From assembly GCA_000436475.1 (NCBI GenBank), contig FR886184.1:1-6799 (forward strand): 6,799 bases of DNA. The letters run 5' to 3'. Source of the DNA: Eubacterium sp. CAG:248. Lineage in GTDB: Bacteria; Bacillota; Clostridia; Lachnospirales; Lachnospiraceae. Of the stretch, positions 1-6,670 are shown piece after piece. Every line of letters starts with the position of its first letter. The stretch's first letter is position 1. Made by a program: the position numbers and the translations under genes. The notes under the pieces were generated by a model. It was given only the letters and a program-made list of their open reading frames with translations, made no database searches and was not told the origin of the DNA.

Positions 1-64
1 AGCTCCATATTTTATTATCAACATCATAATACAACAATTTATTATTTTTCAACACTATTATAAA

Positions 65-541
65 CTAAAATACAAATGGCATTATCTGCCAATTCTGTAA
101 TATTAAAGCTGATACCAGCATCAAAACCTGTAGAAATATACATGCAATTATATTTCTTGCAATTGATTTCTTCTTCCTGAACAGCACTATGCCCATTATT
201 ATCAATATAACTATCAATATACTTAAAATTATACTAACCAGGCTTCCATAACGCACAGCTATATATGTAAATACACATTTACTATTATAATCAGGTAAAT
301 ATGATATTATCTGCTCTTTAGTAAATGAACTTCCTATGAGATTACTATTCATCCAGGCATAATCCAATACTTTATATATATATGATGCACTATCATCTCT
401 ATTATAAAAGGCATTGACAACTGGAATATTCAAAAAAAATGGTCTTACAATCCACATTATAAATGATGCTGCAATATATGACAGCCATACTATTTTATTA
501 CGCAAATCCAATTGTATTATTATTTTTTTTACTTTTTCCAT
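65..541 (-). CDS. Small membrane protein resembling a fragment of the SEDS (FtsW/RodA/SpoVE) family
   Basis: The protein has 158 residues with three predicted membrane segments (about 17-37, 99-121 and 129-149) and an extracytoplasmic-type loop of about 60 residues between the first two. By eye, residues 53-158 follow the order of the later part of SEDS proteins: a SYIYKVL stretch where SEDS has its Gly-Tyr/Gln helix, LIGSS, then LPDYNSKCVFTYIAVRYG matching the 'LP..HTDFIFA...G' loop, and a final NWQIMPF near the 'LPFISYGG' region. The Asp of the HTDF motif, thought to be catalytic in SEDS glycosyltransferases, is not present. The protein stops where SEDS proteins continue with another helix, and the N-terminal helices are missing. 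At 158 residues against roughly 370-400 it is a fragment, a degenerate relative, or an unrelated small membrane protein. Its ATG lies 44 bases inside the ATPase gene, with only a weak AAAGG two bases before it, so translation probably depends on coupling. A role as membrane partner of the ATPase is inferred from the overlap only. Confidence 0.7.
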   Translation of the reverse strand: MEKVKKIIIQLDLRNKIVWLSYIAASFIMWIVRPFFLNIPVVNAFYNRDDSASYIYKVLDYAWMNSNLIGSSFTKEQIISYLPDYNSKCVFTYIAVRYGSLVSIILSILIVILIIMGIVLFRKKKSIARNIIACIFLQVLMLVSALILQNWQIMPFVF

Positions 542-1772
542 AGCCTTTTCTCAACCTTTCTATCGCTAATGCAATATCTGTATTTGTAAGAATCTGCATA
601 TCTTTTTTAGTATACTGTTCCTTGTTTAGTTCCATATTTCTTCTTGCAGCATATATAACTGCTGTTTCAAGTAAAACCCTGGCTTCTCTTCCATTTCCAA
701 AATCACGCATAGATACCCTTGATTCAAAAAAATTCTCTATCATATCATCTACATCATTTTGTATAATATAATTACTGTTTTTGGCAATTCTTTTAAATAT
801 CTCTATCATTTCTTTAGCTGAATAGGATTTAAAATTAAAAGTAGAAGTTATTCTGCTTTTTATGCCTGGATTAGAATTAAGAAATGTCTGCATTCTGTTA
901 TCTTTTTCGTCAACATCCCCTCCATATCCAGCAAATATGATAAGTTTGTCAGTCGAATGGTTTTCTAATTCAATTATAAGCTGTGCAATTGCTTCATTTC
1001 CAAAGCTGTCCATTGTACCATTTTCTTCAACAATTGAATATGCCTCATCAATTATAATCACATCATAATTTTCAAATAATTTTTTCGTGTTAGGAGCTGA
1101 ATGTCCTACATATTTTCCTTTTAATTCAGTACCATTGATACATATATATCTATTATCTGGAAGAAGTTTCTCATTAAACATCATCTGCCCCATATATCTT
1201 GCTACTGTTGTTTTAGCTGTTCCTGGTGCACCAAGCATTACATGTACATTATGAAAATTACTGCCTGATATATTCATCTGTTTTCTCAATTTATTGTATT
1301 TCATAACATTTACAATATCATATACCTGCTGCTTGATTTCCTGCATACCAACAAGATTTTTTTCCATGAGTTCTTTTCCATTTTCCGCATTGTCTGCAAA
1401 TACATTATCTCTCATAAAATGATCAACAAAATCAAAATCCCTGTTACTAAGAATATTAACAGTAGAACTATCCATATCCTTGATGGCATAAGCTATAATT
1501 CTATCAATCATGTCACACATAGAATCTTTATTTATAGACTTTGCCAGATTAACAATCCTGTCATAAGAAAATCCCCTTTTTACTTTTATGTTGCGGGCAC
1601 TTAAATTCTGTTTAAATATATTTTTATAATATTGCTGCTCACTATTTTTTGCGAATGATACCTCCACTGCATCCGATGCATTAACTAATATGAAATTATT
1701 TCTCAATGCAATAAAATGTTCTGAATCCATACATCCAAATGGAATTTCGCCATCAAATAATTCTCCTGACAC
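498..1772 (-). CDS. AAA+ ATPase of the CbbX/SpoVK type
   Basis: The frame runs 424 residues from GTG 1772; ATG 1730 (residue 15) is an alternative start. Residues 1-130 form an N-terminal region that I do not recognise, mostly helical after about residue 45. The ATPase core shows Walker A GAPGTAKT (181-188), a pore-loop segment KGKYVGHSAPNT (218-229) typical of CbbX/SpoVK proteins, and Walker B IIIDEAY (239-245, with Asp242/Glu243). It continues with a sensor-1 region LIIFAGYGGD, arginine-finger motif NPGIKSRI with Arg307, and a sensor-2 region FGNGREARVLLE (358-369). All key residues appear intact, so it should form an ATP-driven ring that remodels a protein partner; the partner is unknown. 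The frame starts immediately after the kinase TAG and in phase with it, no good ribosome binding site precedes either start, and the gene is much more AT-rich than the kinase gene. A truncated 5' end is therefore possible. It overlaps the next gene by 44 bases, which points to coupled expression with that membrane protein. Confidence 0.85.
   Translation of the reverse strand: MSGELFDGEIPFGCMDSEHFIALRNNFILVNASDAVEVSFAKNSEQQYYKNIFKQNLSARNIKVKRGFSYDRIVNLAKSINKDSMCDMIDRIIAYAIKDMDSSTVNILSNRDFDFVDHFMRDNVFADNAENGKELMEKNLVGMQEIKQQVYDIVNVMKYNKLRKQMNISGSNFHNVHVMLGAPGTAKTTVARYMGQMMFNEKLLPDNRYICINGTELKGKYVGHSAPNTKKLFENYDVIIIDEAYSIVEENGTMDSFGNEAIAQLIIELENHSTDKLIIFAGYGGDVDEKDNRMQTFLNSNPGIKSRITSTFNFKSYSAKEMIEIFKRIAKNSNYIIQNDVDDMIENFFESRVSMRDFGNGREARVLLETAVIYAARRNMELNKEQYTKKDMQILTNTDIALAIERLRKGYGKSKKNNNTIGFA
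1762..1767 (-). promoter_or_regulatory. Shine-Dalgarno-like AGGAGA just inside the AAA+ frame
   Basis: AGGAGA on the minus strand begins 5 bases downstream of the first base of the GTG at 1772. At 8 bases beyond it is an ATG (1753-1751), but this is in the +1 frame relative to the ATPase and stops after 16 codons at TGA 1705-1703. No in-frame start lies at proper spacing. Either the site is fortuitous or the 5' end of the ATPase gene is not in its original state. Confidence 0.35.
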
Positions 1773-4721
1773 CTAATCCAGATTTTTCTGTAATATATCC
1801 ATTAATTCCTCAATAACTATTGGTTTGGTTAAGAATCCATCCATACCGCATTCCAGTGCTTTCCTTCTGTCCTCATCAAATGCATTTGCAGTCATGGCAA
1901 TAATGGTGATTCCAGCCAATACCGGATCATTCATAGCACGTATCTGTTTGGTAGCCTCATATCCATTCATTACCGGCATCTGCACATCCATCAGCACCAG
2001 ATCATAATTACCTGGCTTCGAATTCTTAATTTTCTCTACTGCCTCTGCTCCATTTTCGGCAGTATCAACCTGACATCCATATCCATTAAGTATCTCCACT
2101 GTAATTTCACTGTTTAATTCATTATCTTCCACAAGCAATATACATTTGCCTCTGAAATCTGAACCTGCTTCCGGAAATGATGTATCCTCTGCCTCTGCCT
2201 GCATCTGTCCGATAACAGTCATCAACGTATCTCTGATATCTGACATGAACAGTGGTTTTGCACAGAAAGCAGTTACCCCGGCCGCTCTGGCTTCCACCTC
2301 GATATCTGACCAGTCATAAGCAGTCAGGATAATGATCGGTGTATCATCACCAAGACTGCGAATCTGGCGGGTAACTTCAATGCCATTCATATCTGGCAGA
2401 CGCCAATCAATGATATAAGCGTGGAACGCATCTCCCAGTTCCATAGACTGTCTTGCACGAAGAACAGCTTCCTTGCCGGAAAGTGTCCATTCTGAACGCA
2501 TTCCAATCCTCACAAGCATTTTTGTCACACTGTCACAGGTATTGAAGTCATCATCTACAACCAGTGCCTTAAGGCCTTCCAGCTCTGCGATCTTCTCTGT
2601 ATGATGCTGCTCAGCCTGAATCCGAAATGGCAGACGGACAATAAATTCAGTACCTTTGTCCTGTTCTGTCTGAACATCAATCGTTCCCCCCATCATATCC
2701 ACAATATTCTTGGTAATGGCCATGCCCAGTCCTGTACCCTGAGTCCTGCTGACTGTGGAAGTTCGCTCTCTCTCAAAAGGAGAAAAAAGCTTCTTTACAA
2801 ATTCCTGACTCATGCCGATTCCGTTATCCTTTACCCGGATTTCGTACAGTCCACTGCCCTTTACTGCCCCCGGGAACTGCTTCAACCGGACAGAAACAGT
2901 TCCTCCTGCAGGAGTAAACTTAACTGCATTTGACAAAAGATTTAAAAGTACCTGATTCAGTCGTGTCTTATCACAATAAACATCCTCATTTGTCACATCC
3001 ATTGCATCCATATAAAGATCCAGCTGCTTTGCATATATCTGCCCACTGATGATGGTCTTCAGATCATGAAGTACATCTGCCAGACTGACCTGTGTTTCTT
3101 CCAGATGGATTTTTCCACTCTCGATACGGCTCATATCCAATATATCATTTATCAGCGAGAGCAGATGGTTGCTGGATGAAATGATCTTACCCAGATAATC
3201 CCGGACTCTTTTTTTATCATCAATATTACTAACTGCCAGTGTGGTAAAACCGATAATCGCATTCATTGGTGTTCTGATATCATGCGACATATTGGAAAGG
3301 AAAGTACTCTTTGCCCGGTTTGCTGTCTCTGCAGCACGTACAGCCTCAGAAAGTGCCTGATTCATTTTCCAGTCAGCAGTACGGTCTGACATAACCAGGA
3401 TATATTTCTTTTTCCCGTTTACTTCACTACCCATTGCAATATTATGGAACCAGCGTTTTTCCCCTGTCTTCAGATGAACATATTCAAAGTCTCCTTCTCT
3501 CTGTTCATGGACCTTGATTTCCTCCAGATAATTTTTCTCTTGATCTGCCTGATCTGCCATATGCAGTTTTCCCAGAATCCTGATATCTTTACGAATCTGT
3601 TCTACCGTAATGCCCAGCAGGTTTTCCACATTCGGACTAACGTAATCTGCATGGTATGTTTTTGCATCCAGCATCAGGAAAACAGCATCCACATTCATTG
3701 AAAGCTTTTGAAACAGCTCATCCCGGTACATAATCTCCGTATCTTTTTTCTTTAAGTTTATCCTGCTTTTTTGAATAACAAGGCTTATAAAGAATGTGGC
3801 AATACAGAACACAACCGCACTGACAAGAAGTATCGTGCTACGCTGCAGACTATTCATACTGTCATTAACGATATCCGCCTGTACAAGCCCTAAGAACATC
3901 CAGTCCTGGATATCCGATTTTTCATAGACCAGATAGTAGCTCCTTCCGTCCAGATTTAGCAGCATCGCATCGGTACGTCCTGCTTTAAACTTCTCCAAAA
4001 GCTCATTGATTTCTTTTTCAGACATATCAGAATGCTCTCTTAAAACACCAAAGAAATTATACACATTCCCCCATGATGCAGAGGAATGATCCACCACAAC
4101 ACGACCATCCGGATGAACAACAAAACTCTGGGCATTTCCATTGAAAACAGCGATATCCAGTACATTTACGATATCAGAGTTTTCATAGGCAATAGCAATC
4201 GCATCATATTCAAATTCCTGATAAATTCCATGAGCCTTAGGAGTGGCAAAGACAAGCAGCTGGGATTTTCCGGGAACTGCTGCATTAGCAATAACATCAT
4301 TTCCCTGCCGGATCTCCTCTTCAATATTTTCCTGTAATCCAAGATACCCGGTATTGCCTGTTACAACCTTATATTTCCCATCAGCTGACAAAAAATAAAA
4401 TTCTACAAAGCCTGTATCTTCCTGTGCTTTCTTTATATAATCACGAATTTCATCTTCACTGGATGTATTCTGCAGATTCTTACCCAACATATGAAGATAA
4501 GTCAGATTCTTATCTGTCAGTTCTCTTAACATATTATCAGACTGATGAAAAACTTCCGTCAGATGAGAAACGCTTTCCTCATAAATAGTTTTCGATACAA
4601 ATCCAAAATATTGGAAAATTAGCAAAACAATGCACGCAAAAACAGCTATAAAGACCGCTACACTAAATCTTTTTCTCATAACAGGTCTCTTTCTGTCTTT
4701 ATTATGATTCTTAATGTCCAT
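1773..4721 (-). CDS. Membrane hybrid sensor histidine kinase, PAS plus two receiver domains
   Basis: The protein has 982 residues from ATG 4721 (985 if GTG 4730 is used). A basic N-terminus precedes membrane segment 1 (about 19-41). An extracytoplasmic domain of about 250 residues follows (43-294), whose size and position suit a dCache-type sensor, and then membrane segment 2 (about 297-317). A PAS domain covers about 333-445, and HisKA carries MSHDIRTPMN with phospho-acceptor His480. HATPase has N-box Asn594/Asn598, DNGIGM (632-637) and GTGLGM (662-667). Receiver 1 has acidic residues 723-725, Asp772, Thr800 and Lys822. Receiver 2 has Glu865/Asp866, Asp912, Thr944 and Lys966. All catalytic positions look intact. 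There is no DNA-binding or enzymatic output domain, so signalling must pass through a partner elsewhere or through phosphorelay. The gene is coupled to the solute-binding lipoprotein upstream, which likely presents ligand to the sensor domain. The C-terminus ends as receiver domains normally do, so the TAG looks like a natural stop. Confidence 0.95.
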   Translation of the reverse strand: MDIKNHNKDRKRPVMRKRFSVAVFIAVFACIVLLIFQYFGFVSKTIYEESVSHLTEVFHQSDNMLRELTDKNLTYLHMLGKNLQNTSSEDEIRDYIKKAQEDTGFVEFYFLSADGKYKVVTGNTGYLGLQENIEEEIRQGNDVIANAAVPGKSQLLVFATPKAHGIYQEFEYDAIAIAYENSDIVNVLDIAVFNGNAQSFVVHPDGRVVVDHSSASWGNVYNFFGVLREHSDMSEKEINELLEKFKAGRTDAMLLNLDGRSYYLVYEKSDIQDWMFLGLVQADIVNDSMNSLQRSTILLVSAVVFCIATFFISLVIQKSRINLKKKDTEIMYRDELFQKLSMNVDAVFLMLDAKTYHADYVSPNVENLLGITVEQIRKDIRILGKLHMADQADQEKNYLEEIKVHEQREGDFEYVHLKTGEKRWFHNIAMGSEVNGKKKYILVMSDRTADWKMNQALSEAVRAAETANRAKSTFLSNMSHDIRTPMNAIIGFTTLAVSNIDDKKRVRDYLGKIISSSNHLLSLINDILDMSRIESGKIHLEETQVSLADVLHDLKTIISGQIYAKQLDLYMDAMDVTNEDVYCDKTRLNQVLLNLLSNAVKFTPAGGTVSVRLKQFPGAVKGSGLYEIRVKDNGIGMSQEFVKKLFSPFERERTSTVSRTQGTGLGMAITKNIVDMMGGTIDVQTEQDKGTEFIVRLPFRIQAEQHHTEKIAELEGLKALVVDDDFNTCDSVTKMLVRIGMRSEWTLSGKEAVLRARQSMELGDAFHAYIIDWRLPDMNGIEVTRQIRSLGDDTPIIILTAYDWSDIEVEARAAGVTAFCAKPLFMSDIRDTLMTVIGQMQAEAEDTSFPEAGSDFRGKCILLVEDNELNSEITVEILNGYGCQVDTAENGAEAVEKIKNSKPGNYDLVLMDVQMPVMNGYEATKQIRAMNDPVLAGITIIAMTANAFDEDRRKALECGMDGFLTKPIVIEELMDILQKNLD

Positions 4722-4725
4722 TCTC

Positions 4726-4733
4726 ATCACCTC
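4726..4733 (-). promoter_or_regulatory. Shine-Dalgarno of the kinase gene, overlapping the lipoprotein stop
   Basis: On the minus strand GAGGTGAT, a long match to the complement of the 16S 3' end, spans the last Arg codon and TGA stop (4729-4727) of the lipoprotein gene. It is 8 bases (counted from GAGG) upstream of ATG 4721-4719, which makes that ATG the best start. GTG 4730-4728 and ATG 4727-4725, in the same frame, lie inside the site itself. The arrangement indicates translational coupling of receptor and kinase. Confidence 0.7.
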
Positions 4734-6577
4734 AAGATCATGTAGTCTTCCGGCTCTGCAAGAACAGCATCACCATCTGAAACATATCCCATCCAGGTAT
4801 CTTCCACAGTGGTATCTCCTTCCTCAAACACAATATTCTCATCTGCTGGATAAGCGTTCATGTGTTTTGGTATCGCAAGACAGGTTACTGTAAAAGTATC
4901 ATTGTCCTGAACTTTCTTTCCGTCCTTTGTAATTTTACTCAATGTATAACCATCATCTGTTTCTTTGACTTCTACAGAAATGCCACTAAACACAGGCAGC
5001 GAGCCACGGTTGAATGGGATGAAACCGCCCTCATAGCCTTCTACAAAGTTTTTAACAGTCTCTTTCAGCTCAGCTCCACTCATCATGCTGCTGTAGGCTG
5101 AAAGACAATTTGGCATGATCATGCTTCCCGCCATTTTGAGTGTATAACCGGCTTTCAGCACATTTCCAGTAAAGCTGTTTCCGGTTGCAATAAGCACATC
5201 TGTCCCATAAATGCCACGCAGAGTGTTGGCCATAACCGAATATGCCGCATTTCCGCCGCTGCTATGAAAACGGTTGGAATAAGACTTCTGTGAATCCAAT
5301 ATTACTTTCTTAGAAACGGATTTCTCCTCAAGGAGCTGAGAATTAAATGATTGATAAGCCTGCTCTGCATCATATTCTCCTGTGATCATTCTGGACACCA
5401 CATCCTTGGACACCAAGAAAAAGTTATTTGACGCAATACGGATATACATATGGTTTTCTTCAATCACAGGTTTCACATCTTTCAGATATTCCGTAAGCTT
5501 AAAATCCACATCCTGACTGTAGCTTAACAGATCCTGTCCATCACTAATGACATTGTTTTGTGCATCCGCTGAAAGCATTGTGTTAAGCACCTTCATTGCT
5601 TTCTTCCGGCGTGTCTCATCCTTTGTCAGGTCACGGTTTAAAGCAACCTGAAAGTACGGCGTAGTCATAAGCCACTTTTCACCGTTCTTCTGAAAGAATG
5701 GAAGAAAGGTTGTGTTAATCCCCTGATCCTGAAACATTTTCACTCCAAAAGAGCTTCCAAAGTACATGGCAAGCTTTCCACTTTGATACATCTCAACTAT
5801 ATCATCATAATTCATATCCAAATCATCCGGACTAAGACCAGTATCCTTGATAAACTGCTCCATGCGTTCAAAAGCCTCCGGCCAGATGGTACTATCAAGA
5901 CCTTCTCTCTTTGTATTATCCGGATCACTGTAGGTAGTACGCCACTTGCGTCCATATACAGAAGACAACTCTGATGCAGACAGACCCTGCAGTGTTTCCA
6001 TACAGGTATAATCATAATAATAGTCTGCAGTAAACCCACGGATTCCCACTTTGTCAAATGCCTGACAGGCTGAAACAAAGCTTTCATAATCTGTTGGAAG
6101 AGGGATACCATACTTTTCAAAAAGATCTTTGTTGACTATAAAACCGTGTGCATCCGCACACACCGGAATCCAGTTTACGCTTCCGTCTTCATTCATAAAA
6201 TTGCTAAGATAGCTATCATAAACAGCACCGGCCGCATTGGTTGTGGAAAGATCCATAAGACTGTCTTTTAATGGACTAGCATCATGTAGTGAAAAACGAC
6301 AGCAGGTTATAATATCCGGCAATCCACCGTTTTCCTTAAGAAACTTGTAGAAATCCAGATTATTATTCCCTACTACAAATTCAACATTGATATCCGGAAG
6401 CTGTTCCTGAATGTATGGTGCATATTTTTCATACAAGCTTGTGCTCCATAAGTACACCGTAATTGTTTCTGCATCTTCTTTTTTTGCACTTTTACCCCCA
6501 CAGCCTGACAAAAGTGATATAGCTGTCACCATTATCAGAAGCACCGACAAAACTCTGTTCCATTTTTTCTTTTCCAC
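4727..6577 (-). CDS. Extracellular solute-binding lipoprotein with C-terminal 5'-nucleotidase-like domain
   Basis: From the GTG at 6577 the protein has 616 residues; an upstream ATG at 6607 would add 10. It opens with a lipoprotein signal peptide: basic n-region KKKWNR, hydrophobic stretch and lipobox LSGC with Cys26, so it should be anchored to the outer face of the membrane. Residues about 38-415 look like an ABC sugar-type substrate-binding protein of the family-1 kind: early strand TVYLW, GLPDII, the hinge-like FIVNKDLFEKYGIPLPTDY, and YQSGKLAMYFG. Residues about 443-564 follow the order of conserved elements in the 5'-nucleotidase C-terminal domain: an NTLR helix, IATGNS, SGAELKETVKNF, LPVFSGISVEV, then DGKKVQDNDTFTV. 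The metallophosphoesterase catalytic half is absent. The stop nearly touches the kinase gene and no transporter genes are nearby, so a receptor role for that kinase is inferred. The ligand is unknown. Solute-binding homology is firm; the C-terminal domain call rests on motif order by eye. Confidence 0.87.
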   Translation of the reverse strand: MEKKKWNRVLSVLLIMVTAISLLSGCGGKSAKKEDAETITVYLWSTSLYEKYAPYIQEQLPDINVEFVVGNNNLDFYKFLKENGGLPDIITCCRFSLHDASPLKDSLMDLSTTNAAGAVYDSYLSNFMNEDGSVNWIPVCADAHGFIVNKDLFEKYGIPLPTDYESFVSACQAFDKVGIRGFTADYYYDYTCMETLQGLSASELSSVYGRKWRTTYSDPDNTKREGLDSTIWPEAFERMEQFIKDTGLSPDDLDMNYDDIVEMYQSGKLAMYFGSSFGVKMFQDQGINTTFLPFFQKNGEKWLMTTPYFQVALNRDLTKDETRRKKAMKVLNTMLSADAQNNVISDGQDLLSYSQDVDFKLTEYLKDVKPVIEENHMYIRIASNNFFLVSKDVVSRMITGEYDAEQAYQSFNSQLLEEKSVSKKVILDSQKSYSNRFHSSGGNAAYSVMANTLRGIYGTDVLIATGNSFTGNVLKAGYTLKMAGSMIMPNCLSAYSSMMSGAELKETVKNFVEGYEGGFIPFNRGSLPVFSGISVEVKETDDGYTLSKITKDGKKVQDNDTFTVTCLAIPKHMNAYPADENIVFEEGDTTVEDTWMGYVSDGDAVLAEPEDYMILR

Positions 6578-6584
6578 TACTACT

Positions 6585-6590
6585 CCTCCT
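6585..6590 (-). promoter_or_regulatory. Strong Shine-Dalgarno of the lipoprotein gene; decides the start
   Basis: On the minus strand AGGAGG occupies these six bases (AGAGGAGG over 6592-6585). It sits 7 bases upstream of a GTG at 6577-6575. An in-frame ATG at 6607-6605 lies upstream of this site and has no comparable ribosome binding site of its own. The GTG also gives a more typical lipoprotein signal peptide, so it is the preferred start. Confidence 0.85.
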
Positions 6591-6670
6591 CTGAGTTTCC
6601 TTTGCATTTCTCTATTTTACAATGTCCAAATATCCATCCTTCTTTAAAGGTGACCACAGCGTATGCAATT

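Noticed and set aside
1..27. Possible start of another gene (ATG ATG at 27-22, minus strand, open to the edge)
   Set aside because: Only nine codons are visible and there is no ribosome binding site upstream, so it cannot be supported.
862..1068. Plus-strand frames such as this one and those at 1419-1604, 1825-2007, 2601-2933, 3444-3701, 4086-4337, 4862-5101, 5783-5974 and 6411-6647
   Set aside because: All lie opposite well-supported minus-strand genes (the last one extends just past the lipoprotein start), show no family motifs and no convincing ribosome binding sites.
2903..2914. Perfect 12-base palindrome CTCCTGCAGGAG
   Set aside because: It falls in HATPase codons for a normal Thr-Pro-Ala-Gly-Gly segment just after the N-box, has no loop and no T-run, and needs no regulatory explanation.
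5812..6120. Minus-strand 102-residue frame inside the lipoprotein gene
   Set aside because: It is in another frame of a gene with a clear solute-binding fold, and its translation shows no recognisable domain.
6608..6670. Possible sigma-A promoter before the lipoprotein gene, with TAAAAT as -10
   Set aside because: No acceptable -35 element is found 16-18 bases upstream; TTGCAT further upstream does not pair with a usable -10.
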